A stretch of 64,000 bases of DNA from Enterovibrio norvegicus DSM 15893 (GCF_900115495.1 NZ_FOWR01000021.1:1-64000); one strand, 5' to 3'; positions 39,733-49,744 are shown, numbered from the stretch's first letter. The notes: generated from the letters alone by a model not told the origin. Made by a program: numbers and translations.

Positions 39733-40971
39733 TCACCCTGCCTTTTGCGCCAAATACGGCGACATCTCTGTGGCTTCTTGCGCCGTGTCAGCATTCTCCT
39801 TCACCGCGCCATCTTTCGGTGGCTTACCAATCATCACACCGGTAAGCGTTTGGTTCATATGGATCCCATTAAGCTGCTCACCATAGGTGTTAAACCCCAC
39901 CAAACGAAAGCGGGAAATCATGGCTTTTGCTTGGCCTTGTTTCATGGTTTGCTCCACTTCCAAACGCCTCAAGAAGCAATCACACGCCAAGGTCACTTCC
40001 AGCTCCCCAACGCGTGCCTCCATGGCAGAAAGTGTTTCCTTTGTATTAGCAAAGAGATCGCCGGGTCGCATAGCTGTCACAACGATCCCATCATCCACGG
40101 CGCAGTAAAAATCCAAGCTCAGATCTTCATTCACCTTCTGGATCGAGCGGACGTAATACTGATCGCCAATCAACACCGCCAAAGGGTGAAGGGCGTAGAT
40201 CTCAGGGCGAAGATCATTGAGATGTATCCCCACTTCCCGCGCATACACTTGCGCTGCTGGCTCGGCATTAAACTCATACACTTTGCGCGAGTTACAATCG
40301 GCATGTGTCACCACCAGCTTGCTATCAAGACTTTCTATGTGGTGCGTCGTAAACACTTCGAACGGACAATGTGTATTGAACATCACCACGATAGCGGAGT
40401 TGGTATGAAACTCGCCGTCACAATACACATGCGTATTGGCCAAATTGATGTCATCTCCCGCTGAGCCGCCAAAGTGTGGCAAGCGCCCTAACGCAGTATC
40501 TAAGGTCACCAGAAAACGTTCTTCAATGGGCGACAACCCATCAATGAGGGTAAGCACAAAGGTATTGCCATTGATGGGCGCTTTAAGATCCGTTTGGCAG
40601 GCTTCAATTAACGAGCTCACGCAGAGCTGCGCCGACTGAAGTGTAAAATCTTCCAACGGTACACGCATGCCAGAAACCTTAAAATCCTTATGGGAAAAGC
40701 CTAGTGCACTGATGCTACTTTTCGAGTAACCATAAGGCGTCACCTCCCCCGCTGACGTACACCCCATGACCTCACAATGCAAAAATGCAGACGACATTTC
40801 TTTGCTAAGAGCTTGTAGGTCATAGGCTGATGAGCAGAAGAACAACACGAAGCCAATGTCATCGCTATCAAGCTGTAACGCCAGTTCTCGCGCGGCTTTC
40901 ACCACGTCGAGTTGGTAGGTTGCTGCGCTGTAAACGGCTTGGCGTTGTACCGACGATTGCTGTGCTGTCAT
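39733..40971 (-). CDS. FIST domain sensor protein
   Basis: A 412-residue protein made of FIST N (about 35-230, GFVLFFCSSAYDLQALSKEM, MGCTSAGEVTPYGYS, LPHFGGSAGDDINLANTHVYCDGEFH) and FIST C (about 235-380, HPLAVLIGDQYYVRSIQKV). FIST domains are thought to sense small molecules. The gene lies directly upstream of the hybrid kinase, with one base between them, so it is likely the input partner. It is divergent from the response-regulator gene. Confidence 0.9.
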   Translation of the reverse strand: MTAQQSSVQRQAVYSAATYQLDVVKAARELALQLDSDDIGFVLFFCSSAYDLQALSKEMSSAFLHCEVMGCTSAGEVTPYGYSKSSISALGFSHKDFKVSGMRVPLEDFTLQSAQLCVSSLIEACQTDLKAPINGNTFVLTLIDGLSPIEERFLVTLDTALGRLPHFGGSAGDDINLANTHVYCDGEFHTNSAIVVMFNTHCPFEVFTTHHIESLDSKLVVTHADCNSRKVYEFNAEPAAQVYAREVGIHLNDLRPEIYALHPLAVLIGDQYYVRSIQKVNEDLSLDFYCAVDDGIVVTAMRPGDLFANTKETLSAMEARVGELEVTLACDCFLRRLEVEQTMKQGQAKAMISRFRLVGFNTYGEQLNGIHMNQTLTGVMIGKPPKDGAVKENADTAQEATEMSPYLAQKAG

Positions 40972-41284
40972 GCCCTGTCTCCTGAACCTTTCGGTGTTTC
41001 ATAAATCAATGCTTGCACAACGTAAGTGTAAGCAGTGCACAATTCTTCGCGCTTCCTCCTAAAGGATGATTTTTCTATTTTTGCAAACCCCGCATGATGA
41101 AAGTTTCAAGATTGGGACACCACCAAGACCACAAATGGAATCAGTGTCACTACACTGAAATAAACGAAAAACAAGTGCATTCGATATCATTTTGGTGCAT
41201 TTTCATCCGTAATCTCACAGTAATATCAAGGGTCATCAGGAAGATGGCGGGGCGTTTAACTCACGTAGTGAAAGGGACTAAGCC
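40972..41284. promoter_or_regulatory. Divergent control region for the FIST/kinase operon and the response regulator
   Basis: This 313-base interval separates divergent starts. It is AT-rich in its middle and should hold both promoters. I did not find a clear autoregulatory dyad by eye. Confidence 0.3.
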
Positions 41285-41953
41285 ATGTACAAATTTCTCG
41301 TTGCTGATGATCATCCACTGTTTCGCGACGCACTGATCGCCGTCATTCGATCGCGTTATGAAGAGTGTGAAATCCTACAATCAGAAGACATTACCCATGC
41401 CCTAGACATCGCTGACACCCACACTGATCTTGATTTAATCCTGCTGGATCTCAATATGCCAGGCATGGCCGGTTTAAAAGGCTTGCTGGAATTAAGAAAT
41501 CAAAGCCCTACCATTCCGGTTGCAATCATTTCTGCTGAAACCAACAAACAGATCATTCTCCAAACCATCGCTTACGGTGCCGTAGGTTTTATTGCCAAGA
41601 GTGCGCCCAGAGACAAGATGCGTGAAGCCTTTGAGCAAATTCTTGAAGGGCATGTGTATTTACCCGCTGATATTATCCGCGCAGAAGGCGATAAAGACTC
41701 GTCGCATCGCCGTCAAGACGAGCCCCACTTCTCCCCTGAAATGTTGCACACACTCACACGTAGACAGCTGTTGGTATTAAAATCCATGGCGCAAGGGGCG
41801 GCAAACAAGCAGATCGCTTATGACCTGAACATTTCAGAAACAACCGTCAAATCACACGTGTCCGCCATCTTGAAAAAACTGGGGGTGCATAACCGTATTC
41901 AAGCCGTTGTAGGCGTTACCAACATCGATTTCGACCGTTACCTTAAGCGCTAA
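41285..41953 (+). CDS. LuxR-type response regulator, ErbR/AgmR-like
   Basis: A 222-residue two-domain regulator. The receiver has the acidic pair in [10 protein letters not shown], phospho-acceptor Asp in [13 protein letters not shown] and the Lys in FIAKSA. The C-terminal GerE helix-turn-helix is [45 protein letters not shown]. It resembles ErbR/AgmR, which activates PQQ ethanol-oxidation genes in Pseudomonas. Convergent with the pqq operon and beside its candidate kinase, it is the likely activator of cluster 2. Confidence 0.9.
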   Translation: MYKFLVADDHPLFRDALIAVIRSRYEECEILQSEDITHALDIADTHTDLDLILLDLNMPGMAGLKGLLELRNQSPTIPVAIISAETNKQIILQTIAYGAVGFIAKSAPRDKMREAFEQILEGHVYLPADIIRAEGDKDSSHRRQDEPHFSPEMLHTLTRRQLLVLKSMAQGAANKQIAYDLNISETTVKSHVSAILKKLGVHNRIQAVVGVTNIDFDRYLKR

Positions 41954-41964
41954 TCAGCGTGTCA

Positions 41965-44031
41965 TCAATGCAGGGTAGGCTGCTTCAAGGCGGCTAATAC
42001 TCGCGTCACCAAATTTACCAATGAATCCGGCGTGGTTTTTGAAACATCAATGGCCGAGGTCTGCCCCACCATCCCCAGTAAAGCGCGATGAAAGCGTCCC
42101 TGCGATTTATTGTACTTCGCCGACACCAGCCCCAAACCGCCATGACAGGCTTTTTCGAACATCGGGTCATCCAAGGGCTTACTGAGCACCTCAAATGCGT
42201 TGAGCAAGGCAATAAAGCTCACGCTTGGGTCGCCATCGGCAACGGTATCGAAGGTTAATTCATAATGCATGAGGTCGATCCCCACACTCACGGCATAGCA
42301 ACGCCCACCAAGGCGGCGCTTTTGGATCATACTCGTGGCCATCACGGATTGCCCCAATACGGCAATGTCTCCTGCTTCCACCGTGTGTGGAAATGACAAG
42401 GTGACATGCATGGCCGAGTCTTCATCTTTGTGGCTCGCCATGATACTGCCCGTGCGATACACAGGCGTACTGCCCTTACCCAAGAACACCATGCCATCTT
42501 CAGTGCGCTGCCATGTTCCCGGGATCGCCTCAATCTCATTCATTCGCAAGGTGTGATGCCAAAACTGGCGTAGGGCTTCAACATCACTGACAGGCAAATC
42601 AACGGTATACCCGATGATGACGGCGTTCGCACAGTCCCATTGACGAATATCGCAAAGTATCGGGCTTCCTTTCATCCACGCCCATCGCAGCGTACGTTGC
42701 TGACACAAGGCTAACCATCGCTCAATGGCTGCACGGGTTGCCTGATCGCGCGCCTGGCACCGGCACAAAATGGATAAACGTCTCAGTGGTTGGCAAGGTG
42801 ATAACCATTCGCCTTGAGGTTCAGAAAGTAACCTCTCGGACTCATGGGGTAGCGTTTCCGTGTTTGGCATGGCTTTTAGATAAGGCGACGCGAACGGTGA
42901 AATGGCGAAATCATGAAACAAACGCTGCAAGCCATCGCCCCAGCGATTCGCCATGAGCCGCCCTTGTTCCAGCGCAAAATACTGTGAGTGCCACGCGATA
43001 CGACGTGCTGATAAATCTTGTTGAACATGTTCAAGCCATCGCGACAGTGCCGCGATATCAGTGTGTTGCGTCACGCGAAACCGCAAGGTGGGTTTAGGCT
43101 GAAAATCCGAATTTAACGGCAGCAAGGTCGCCCCCATTTCAGCAAGCTTCTTCTGGCAACGCAGTGCCCGCAAAGCAGGGTGCAGCACGCACGCCCAGTA
43201 CGGCGAAAAGTGTAGGGTTTCGATGCGTAGCTCGGGCAATGCGGCCGGCGAGGAAACAGGGCGTTCATGACGTACCTTGTCATCGTCATCCGGTGTTGAA
43301 AGTGCCTTACCGACATGGGATAACGCTTTCGACACTTGACGCCACAACCCAATCATCGGCCATGATCCCGACGAAATAAGTACCGCGTTCTCCGGCCGAT
43401 AATACGTATTGTGGTAACGACGCAGCTTGACGATATCCAAGGCTTGCAATGTGTCTGTCATGCCGCCGTAAAGTGGCGCTCTCGGCTCACTGTTCACTGC
43501 CATGTCGACCGATTCATTGAATCGCTCGTTGCGCTGATATTCCGTCAACTCTCGATATAAGGTGCCATCCAACCCTAAGCCATCCGCGCGCACCGTATGA
43601 CGAATAATTTCCTCGTCAAAGTCATCGCTGTTCAGCAAGGGTGAAAACACGCAATCAGACATAAATCCGATACCACGAAGCACCGAGGCAGGGTCGTAAC
43701 CTGAGAGGTGAAAGCGGGTGCTCTCTTTTTGGGTGGTGGCATTAAATTCAAGCAGGGTCAGTTCGGCGCGAAGGGCCAGAAAGGTTTCAGGTTCGGGGTA
43801 GCGCGTTGAACCGCGAAGCACCATGTGCTCCAGCGCATGCGCAATGCCACTGTCATCATCTGAGGGTGTGGGTATCACAAGGGCAACGCTGAGTCTGTCT
43901 TCGTCTGAGGCGGCATGGTGCCAATGCATCACGCCCGTGACGTGGCGGTATCCCACCCATCCTGACGCCAACTGCTGCTCAGCAGGAGGAAGTAAAAACC
44001 AATCTGGCGCGGCAGGATGTGGTGTCGCCAT
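41965..44031 (-). CDS. M16 family zinc peptidase in the PqqF position
   Basis: The 688-residue protein is an insulinase-type peptidase with inverted zinc motif HALEH (His65, Glu68, His69) and a following LYRELTEYQRN segment that should supply the third ligand. The N-terminal domain (GIAHALEHMVLRGSTRYPEPETF... NATTQKESTRF) looks more like the PreP/M16C branch than a classical PqqF, by my recollection. It lies 21 bases after pqqE. It probably trims the cross-linked PqqA peptide, although this role is inferred from position. Confidence 0.82.
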   Translation of the reverse strand: MATPHPAAPDWFLLPPAEQQLASGWVGYRHVTGVMHWHHAASDEDRLSVALVIPTPSDDDSGIAHALEHMVLRGSTRYPEPETFLALRAELTLLEFNATTQKESTRFHLSGYDPASVLRGIGFMSDCVFSPLLNSDDFDEEIIRHTVRADGLGLDGTLYRELTEYQRNERFNESVDMAVNSEPRAPLYGGMTDTLQALDIVKLRRYHNTYYRPENAVLISSGSWPMIGLWRQVSKALSHVGKALSTPDDDDKVRHERPVSSPAALPELRIETLHFSPYWACVLHPALRALRCQKKLAEMGATLLPLNSDFQPKPTLRFRVTQHTDIAALSRWLEHVQQDLSARRIAWHSQYFALEQGRLMANRWGDGLQRLFHDFAISPFASPYLKAMPNTETLPHESERLLSEPQGEWLSPCQPLRRLSILCRCQARDQATRAAIERWLALCQQRTLRWAWMKGSPILCDIRQWDCANAVIIGYTVDLPVSDVEALRQFWHHTLRMNEIEAIPGTWQRTEDGMVFLGKGSTPVYRTGSIMASHKDEDSAMHVTLSFPHTVEAGDIAVLGQSVMATSMIQKRRLGGRCYAVSVGIDLMHYELTFDTVADGDPSVSFIALLNAFEVLSKPLDDPMFEKACHGGLGLVSAKYNKSQGRFHRALLGMVGQTSAIDVSKTTPDSLVNLVTRVLAALKQPTLH

Positions 44032-44052
44032 AGCCTCTCCTCATGAAATACA

Positions 44053-45183
44053 TCATGGTTTTGTGGACATGATCAGGTGGCTATTTTTCACGTTCCTTGC
44101 CAATGCTTCGCTATGACAGCCTTGATTGGCCTTCGCCACCGCCTCCTCGATCACCTTGTGATGCGGGGATTTACTGCAAACAGGATCCGCATTGGCGGCA
44201 TCGCCTGTCAGCAACAATGCTTGACACCGACAACCACCAAAATCCGTTTCCTTCTCATTACAGCTTCGGCAAGGTTCGGGCATCCAGTCAAATCCGCGGA
44301 AGCGATTAAAGCTTTCAGAGTGATACCAAATGTCTGAAAGTGCCTGATCTTTCACGTTTGGGTGAGGAAGATCGAGCAAGGCAGCACTGTGGCACGGCAG
44401 GGCTTTTCCATCCGGTGCGATATTGAGGAAAATGTTTCCCCAGCCGCTCATGCAAGGCTTAGGGCGCTGTTCGTGATAATCCGGCGTGACGAACAAAAAC
44501 TTGGGCCCTTTGCCTTCCTGCCTATTCCGCAGTGCATTCACGCGTGCTTCAGCACGCTCGATTTGCTCATGGGACGGCAACAAAGCATCGCGGTTGTGCA
44601 GCGCCCATCCGTAGTATTGAGAGGTGGCCAGTTCGACATAATCCGCATCAAGTTCAATCGCCAACGCCATGATGGCTTCGATGGATTCAATGTTTTGCCG
44701 TGTGATCACCACGTTCATCACCATGGGAAATCCATTGCTCTTAACGGCGTTGAACATGGCCTTTTTGTGCGAGAACGCGTTGCGTTTTCCCGCGATCGCG
44801 TCGTTAAGATCCGGATCGGCAGATTGGAAACTGATCTGAATATGATCCAAGCCAGCCGCTTTCAGTTTGATGATCCGCTTTTCTGTTAGCCCAACCGCAG
44901 AGGTGATCAAATTGGTGTAGTAACCCAATTGGTGAGCATGGGCCACAATCTCTTCGAGATCCTGGCGAAGTAACGGTTCGCCCCCCGAGAAACCAAGCTG
45001 CACAGCACCCAACTCACGCCCTTGCTCTAGCGCGCGACACCATTCTTCCGTCGTCAATTCGTCTACCGGATCGCCCAGATTGATCGGGTTTGAACAGTAT
45101 GCACAATGCAGCGGACAGCGGTATGTCAGTTCAGCCAGCAACCACAGCGGCGGGCTAACAGCTTTCGAGCCATTTCTTATCAC
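44053..45183 (-). CDS. pqqE: PQQ biosynthesis radical SAM enzyme PqqE
   Basis: The enzyme cross-links Glu and Tyr of PqqA (with PqqD as chaperone), the first step of PQQ formation. The 376-residue product has the radical SAM motif CPLHCAYC. C-terminal SPASM-type auxiliary cluster cysteines follow (KPCMSGWGNIF, CHSA, EPCRSCNE, GGCRCQAL, DPVCSKSP). I prefer the GTG at 45183, which has GGAGG six bases upstream. ATG codons at 45210 and 45228 lie deeper inside pqqD and lack such a site. The chosen start still overlaps pqqD by 29 bases. Confidence 0.92.
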   Translation of the reverse strand: MIRNGSKAVSPPLWLLAELTYRCPLHCAYCSNPINLGDPVDELTTEEWCRALEQGRELGAVQLGFSGGEPLLRQDLEEIVAHAHQLGYYTNLITSAVGLTEKRIIKLKAAGLDHIQISFQSADPDLNDAIAGKRNAFSHKKAMFNAVKSNGFPMVMNVVITRQNIESIEAIMALAIELDADYVELATSQYYGWALHNRDALLPSHEQIERAEARVNALRNRQEGKGPKFLFVTPDYHEQRPKPCMSGWGNIFLNIAPDGKALPCHSAALLDLPHPNVKDQALSDIWYHSESFNRFRGFDWMPEPCRSCNEKETDFGGCRCQALLLTGDAANADPVCSKSPHHKVIEEAVAKANQGCHSEALARNVKNSHLIMSTKP

Positions 45184-45421
45184 ACGCAACCTCCACAAAT
45201 TCCGCGACATCTTGCGCGAGCGACACACCGGGAAATTTGGCTTCCAAGCGAGAAATCACCGCCGACACAGGGCTAGGTTGTTCAAACTGCAGCAAGATTT
45301 CAGCCGCACTCTCGCTGAGTTTCACCATGCCTTCAGGGAACAGCAGCACGTAACTCTCTTGCGCCTTTTCGAACTGCATTCGAAACATCGCATTGCGTTG
45401 GTAAACCACTTCATCACTCAT
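45155..45421 (-). CDS. pqqD: PQQ biosynthesis peptide chaperone PqqD
   Basis: An 88-residue RiPP recognition protein that presents PqqA to PqqE. The sequence has the PqqD pattern: QESYVLLFPEGMVKLSESAAEIL, then FEQPSPVSAVISRLEAKFPGV. An ATG at 45421 with GGGAG five bases upstream is preferred over a GTG at 45427 that would sit on the ribosome-binding site. It overlaps pqqE. Confidence 0.92.
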   Translation of the reverse strand: MSDEVVYQRNAMFRMQFEKAQESYVLLFPEGMVKLSESAAEILLQFEQPSPVSAVISRLEAKFPGVSLAQDVAEFVEVACDKKWLESC

Positions 45422-45499
45422 GCCCACTCCCTACCGTTTGCCTTGCTCTTTCGTTCTGGTTCTTATCTAGAATCTCGTCACTCGTCTCTATCATCTCTG

Positions 45500-46258
45500 T
45501 TAACGATCAATCGCATGGTGCCAAACAGGCGCATCCGTCACCCCAACAAACGGCGGACGATCAAACTCATACGCCATGCTGAGTGCATCCAACAAGGACC
45601 ATAAAATATCGAGTTTAAATTGCAGAATATTGAGCGCCCTTTCTTGCTGATCCGCCGTATGAAAATGATCGAGCGTGATCGCCATACCTTGCTCGACATC
45701 ACGACGGGCTTGGCTCAAGCGCTGACGAAAATACGTTAAGCCGCTTTGATCTATCCACGGGTAATGGGTCGGCCAGCTATCGAGGCGAGATTGGTGAATT
45801 TCAGGGGCAAACAACTCGGTTAATGAAGAACACGCGGCCTCTTGCCATGTGGCTCTACGGGCAAAATTCACATACGCATCCACCGCGAAACGCACGCCCG
45901 GCAGCACCCACTTTTCATCGAGCACCTCTTGGCGGTCTAAACCCACGGATTCCGCCAAACGAAGCCACGCCTCAATGCCGCCCCATTCACAATCCAAGCT
46001 TTCATGGCCATCATGATCGAGAATGCGTTGCACCCATTGCTGACGCACTTTCTGGTCGCGACAATTGGCCATGATGGCAGCATCTTTGATGGGGATAGAG
46101 GTTTGATAATAAAAGCGGTTAGCGACCCAACCACGAATTTGCGCCTTGGTACATTTGCCGCTGTACATCGCTTTATGGAAAGGATGGTGGATGTGGTAAT
46201 ACTGCCCTTTCGCAAGCAAAGCAGCTTGAAACGCCTCTCGGCTCATCGCGTCTTTCAT
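45500..46258 (-). CDS. pqqC: Pyrroloquinoline-quinone synthase PqqC
   Basis: A 252-residue cofactor-free oxidase for the last step of PQQ synthesis. Recognised segments are [51 protein letters not shown] and [11 protein letters not shown]. The ATG at 46258 has GGAGG four to five bases upstream, while 46261 would be too close. Its gene follows pqqB by eight bases. Confidence 0.95.
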   Translation of the reverse strand: MKDAMSREAFQAALLAKGQYYHIHHPFHKAMYSGKCTKAQIRGWVANRFYYQTSIPIKDAAIMANCRDQKVRQQWVQRILDHDGHESLDCEWGGIEAWLRLAESVGLDRQEVLDEKWVLPGVRFAVDAYVNFARRATWQEAACSSLTELFAPEIHQSRLDSWPTHYPWIDQSGLTYFRQRLSQARRDVEQGMAITLDHFHTADQQERALNILQFKLDILWSLLDALSMAYEFDRPPFVGVTDAPVWHHAIDR

Positions 46259-46266
46259 CATCCCTC

Positions 46267-47184
46267 CTAGATTTGAATGTGCATGCCATCAAACGCAATC
46301 TCGACGCCCGCATCCAGCACAGCCTTGTGCTCAGACGCATCGGGATCGAGGATCGGGTTGGTGTTATTAATGTGGATCAGCACTTTTCTCGGCTTGTCGA
46401 ACTGCTCCAATAAGGCCAACATGCCGTCATCACCCGACACGGAAAGGTGCCCCATTTCGCGGCCTAAACGTGTGCCTAGCCCTTCGCGAATCATTTCATC
46501 GTCTGTCCATAAGGTGCCATCCATCATCACGCAATCCGCGCTTGCCATGGCAGACAGAACGGCACCGTCTGGTGCACCTAAACCTGGCGCGTAAAACAAG
46601 GTCGCGCCCGTGCGTGTATCCACAATACGCAAGCCGATGTTATCGCCGGGGCGAGGTTTATTGCGATACGGGGAAAACGGTGGCGCATTGGATGCCAACA
46701 CGATGGGATGAAAGCGCAGCGCTGGCACAAATGGAATTTGCCAGCCCTCGTCAGACGTTGGATCGACAGTGTGTGTGCGATACCCCCCTTCCCAATGTTT
46801 CATCATGGAAAGAATGGGATAGCTGGTGGACAGCTCTTCCGCGACTTCTGCTGTGCAATATAAATCGAGCGGTAAGCCTTCACGGAGGATCAGCAACCCG
46901 GTGGTGTGATCGATTTGCGCATCCGTGACAATCACAGATCGAACGCCTGATCCGCGAGCACCATTGGCGTAAGCAAGCTGAGGAGACGCATTGATTTGCT
47001 GGCGAATATCAGGTGAGGCGTTAATGATCACCCAATTTTCACCGTCATCACTGACTGCAATCGAAGACTGTGTTCTTGGTTCAGCACGGCTGGTGCCATT
47101 TCGAACTGAAGAACACATACGGCAATGACAGTTCCATTGCGGGAACCCGCCACCTGCGGCAGAGCCTAACACCACAATCTGCAT
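46267..47184 (-). CDS. pqqB: PQQ biosynthesis protein PqqB
   Basis: A 305-residue metallo-beta-lactamase-fold enzyme that hydroxylates or processes the PQQ tyrosine precursor. It begins [20 protein letters not shown], with [21 protein letters not shown] next. The metal region is [13 protein letters not shown], with the His/Asp pattern of PqqB. It is followed by [16 protein letters not shown] near the C-terminus. AAGGAG stands seven bases upstream of the ATG. It is separated from pqqA by a terminator-like hairpin. Confidence 0.95.
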   Translation of the reverse strand: MQIVVLGSAAGGGFPQWNCHCRMCSSVRNGTSRAEPRTQSSIAVSDDGENWVIINASPDIRQQINASPQLAYANGARGSGVRSVIVTDAQIDHTTGLLILREGLPLDLYCTAEVAEELSTSYPILSMMKHWEGGYRTHTVDPTSDEGWQIPFVPALRFHPIVLASNAPPFSPYRNKPRPGDNIGLRIVDTRTGATLFYAPGLGAPDGAVLSAMASADCVMMDGTLWTDDEMIREGLGTRLGREMGHLSVSGDDGMLALLEQFDKPRKVLIHINNTNPILDPDASEHKAVLDAGVEIAFDGMHIQI

Positions 47185-47298
47185 TCGCGCGCTCCTTGGC
47201 CATTCGTAACGCTGTCGCTGAGATGTCAGCGAGCCCTTTCACGTCATCTAAACATCAGGGATAAATGAAAAGTCAGGGCTGAGTTTGGGGAAAAGAAT

Positions 47299-47331
47299 AA
47301 AAAAAGGGATGCATCCCGAAGGCGGCATCCC
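47299..47331 (-). terminator. Attenuating terminator between pqqA and pqqB
   Basis: Read on the minus strand, GGGATGC (47331-47325) and GCATCCC (47312-47306) form a stem around a 12-base loop, followed directly by seven T residues. It would end many transcripts after pqqA and leave a lower level for pqqB-E. Confidence 0.8.
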
Positions 47332-47343
47332 ATGACGACTCTC

Positions 47344-47415
47344 TCAACGATTGCTGATGTAAAGGGTAACTTCAAATCCGAGTCGCAGTTCCGTAAAGCT
47401 AGGTTTTTTCCACAT
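47344..47415 (-). CDS. pqqA: PQQ precursor peptide PqqA
   Basis: A 23-residue precursor peptide that reads MWKKPSFTELRLGFEVTLY then ISNR. Glu15 and Tyr19 in the E-x3-Y motif are the residues joined by PqqE and converted into PQQ. It is a typical PqqA length. AAGGAG stands eight bases before the ATG. It is too short to appear in a normal gene list, but the adjacent pqqB and the conserved sequence make it secure. Confidence 0.94.
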   Translation of the reverse strand: MWKKPSFTELRLGFEVTLYISNR

Positions 47416-47575
47416 AGTGATTACTCCTTGTGCCTGATACGAATGTGACAAAATTATCGCCACCGTTACTAGCCTAAATACAAGGCGAGAAACTACCAAT
47501 CCTACTTTGTGATGATTTCTCTAGTCCGAGACGCAAATGAGTTTTGCTAAAACTGACATAACCCTTAGCCCAAGG

Positions 47576-49744
47576 TTATTTTTTCGAAAAATTATGAGGC
47601 GAAACAGTGACTACCACGCCTTCACCGAGTGTGTTTGTTGCACGTCTCGATTTTCGGTTCTTGCCGTATTTGTTCGCCACACAGCGGTGCTCATCACTCA
47701 CAATGGCCAAACACGCCAAGCACTGCACACACTCGTTGTAATCAATCTGCCCTGTTTTTTGAATGGCATTAATACCGCAATGTTTTTCACACAACCGACA
47801 GGGCTGACCACATTCTTCACGCCGCGTGAGCCAACTAAAGCGCCGCAGCCGCCCTAACACAGCCAAGCCCGCACCCAAGGGGCACATATACCTACAATAG
47901 GCTTTGTGAACGCGGGCACTCAGCGCCAGTAGCAACACGGCGTACAACACGAAAGGCCATGCTCTGTCGAACACTAAGGTCACCGCCGTTTTGAACGGCT
48001 CGATTTCGGCGAGGGTTTCCGCGAGAGAGAGTTGATAGAACGCCATGCTCACCAACACCATCAACACACCATACTTCACGGTGATGAGTGTTTGATGCAG
48101 ACCGTCACTGATTTTCCATTGCCGTAAACGGTACTTTTCCGCCACAGCAGCCACCAACTCCTGCATGGCGCCAAACGGACACAGCCAGCCGCAATACAGG
48201 CCTCTTCCCCACAAAAACAAGCTGATGAAGACATAACTCCACAGCACAAACAAAATGGGGTCGAGCAAAAAGACCGTGATATCGAAACCCTTCCAAAGCG
48301 ACAAAAGCAGGGTGTAGATGTTGACGACAGAGAGCTGCCCTTGGGCATAAAAACCGATAAACCCGATCACAAATAACAAGACAGTGAGTCGCACTGGCGT
48401 TAAATAGCGGCCAAATCCAGCCAAGCGATGCTGAAACACAAACACGCCGGTCAATAGCGCGAGATACACAGAAAGGACCGCGATCTCGACAAGCCGATCA
48501 TTCCAGATCCGCTGCCACAAAGGGATAGGCGGCTTGGGTGGTTCAACAGGGATCAACACGTTGTCGGGCAGACGATATTCGGTGTCGATCAGCACATGCT
48601 CTGATTCCAGGAAGTTTTTCTTCAACTGGACTGTCATACCAAACGACAAGGGCAACGACGGATCAAACCCACTTTGATCGGAGAACGTGAGAATTTTCAC
48701 GTCATCAAATGCAGGCATTAACACGGCAATCTGCTCTGCAAACACGGGCGATTGCGCGTGATACAAATCGGCATCCCGAAGCGCCAGAGGGCTACCTTGT
48801 TGGCGAAGAGAAAACCGCGCAGGCGTTGTGCCAGCGACAAAGTCGTCCGCCACAAACGAATAGCCACCACGAGAGCCAACAAGGAGTGCAACTTCCCCAG
48901 GCGCAAGAGATTGCATGATGCGTTGATATTCTTCGTCACCAAGAAGATTTTTCCCAACGCTTGGCGGGTTCAGTAACGCGATCGATAGGTCGATAAAAGG
49001 CGTGTTTTCGTCTCCGGCATCCCTTGCGGCGAGCAGCCTCCCCGTATTCACCGACAATTGTTCCGCGGCCTCATCGTCGCTAAGTCGCCATCGGAAAAGC
49101 GCCCGTTCATTGCGTAATACGTCAAAGGATCGCGGTGTGAACTGGTGCATGTTCAGCGTTGCTTTGGCGGAAGAACCAAACCCATTGAGCCTCGCCTGCG
49201 CGACTTTTCGCGCCGCCGCTAAAATGGTGTCATGCACCACCATCACCGAAACTGTCGCTTTGGTGACGCCATCAAAATACGCCAAATCGCCGCTGGCAAT
49301 CCGCGCTTGGTCACTCCCCACCAGCACTTGTTGCTTCAGCGATAACCCTTGATATTGGGCGATGAATTCATACAAAGGCGCTTCACCCAGCCCGTGCAGG
49401 AAAATCGGCTCATGGTGGCGTACCAACACCAAACCAACGATGCGCCCTTGTACATCGAGCCCAACACGCAAATTAATGCTGTCGCCTGAAAAGCCCGGAA
49501 AATCGGTTAAATCATCGGTTTCAAACAGATAGCCGATGGTTTGATCGAGCTGATAAATATCGGTGATAGGCATGGCATCTTGCGATGCTTTCATGCGGGT
49601 GGCGCGAGGAAAGAGGGCTTGCGCTTCATCGCTCACTTCAAGCCAATCTTGGGCAAAAAGCGACGGTGTAAAGAGAATCATAAAGAAGCTAAGGCAAAGC
49701 CAACGACGCCAATACATACACTGCTCTGGCATGGAAATACCCAT
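47576..49744 (-). CDS. NosR/NirI-like FMN-binding and 4Fe-4S membrane protein
   Basis: A 722-residue inner-membrane protein. After a signal peptide (LSFFMILFTPSLFAQ) there is a periplasmic FMN-binding domain. About five or six membrane segments follow from residue 410, then ferredoxin-like cysteines: LYCGWLCPFGAMQEL, RYMCPLGAG, CGQPCRLCEKHCGINAI and NECVQCLAC. Its NosR-like layout suggests electron transfer across the membrane. Alternative starts exist at 49732 and 49717. Placed upstream of pqqA with the same direction, it may feed electrons to the quinoprotein chain or to PQQ enzyme maturation. Confidence 0.85.
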   Translation of the reverse strand: MGISMPEQCMYWRRWLCLSFFMILFTPSLFAQDWLEVSDEAQALFPRATRMKASQDAMPITDIYQLDQTIGYLFETDDLTDFPGFSGDSINLRVGLDVQGRIVGLVLVRHHEPIFLHGLGEAPLYEFIAQYQGLSLKQQVLVGSDQARIASGDLAYFDGVTKATVSVMVVHDTILAAARKVAQARLNGFGSSAKATLNMHQFTPRSFDVLRNERALFRWRLSDDEAAEQLSVNTGRLLAARDAGDENTPFIDLSIALLNPPSVGKNLLGDEEYQRIMQSLAPGEVALLVGSRGGYSFVADDFVAGTTPARFSLRQQGSPLALRDADLYHAQSPVFAEQIAVLMPAFDDVKILTFSDQSGFDPSLPLSFGMTVQLKKNFLESEHVLIDTEYRLPDNVLIPVEPPKPPIPLWQRIWNDRLVEIAVLSVYLALLTGVFVFQHRLAGFGRYLTPVRLTVLLFVIGFIGFYAQGQLSVVNIYTLLLSLWKGFDITVFLLDPILFVLWSYVFISLFLWGRGLYCGWLCPFGAMQELVAAVAEKYRLRQWKISDGLHQTLITVKYGVLMVLVSMAFYQLSLAETLAEIEPFKTAVTLVFDRAWPFVLYAVLLLALSARVHKAYCRYMCPLGAGLAVLGRLRRFSWLTRREECGQPCRLCEKHCGINAIQKTGQIDYNECVQCLACLAIVSDEHRCVANKYGKNRKSRRATNTLGEGVVVTVSPHNFSKK

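Noticed and set aside
44362-44889. A 175-codon antisense frame inside pqqE.
   Set aside because: It is a mirror frame of a secure radical SAM gene, with no start signal.
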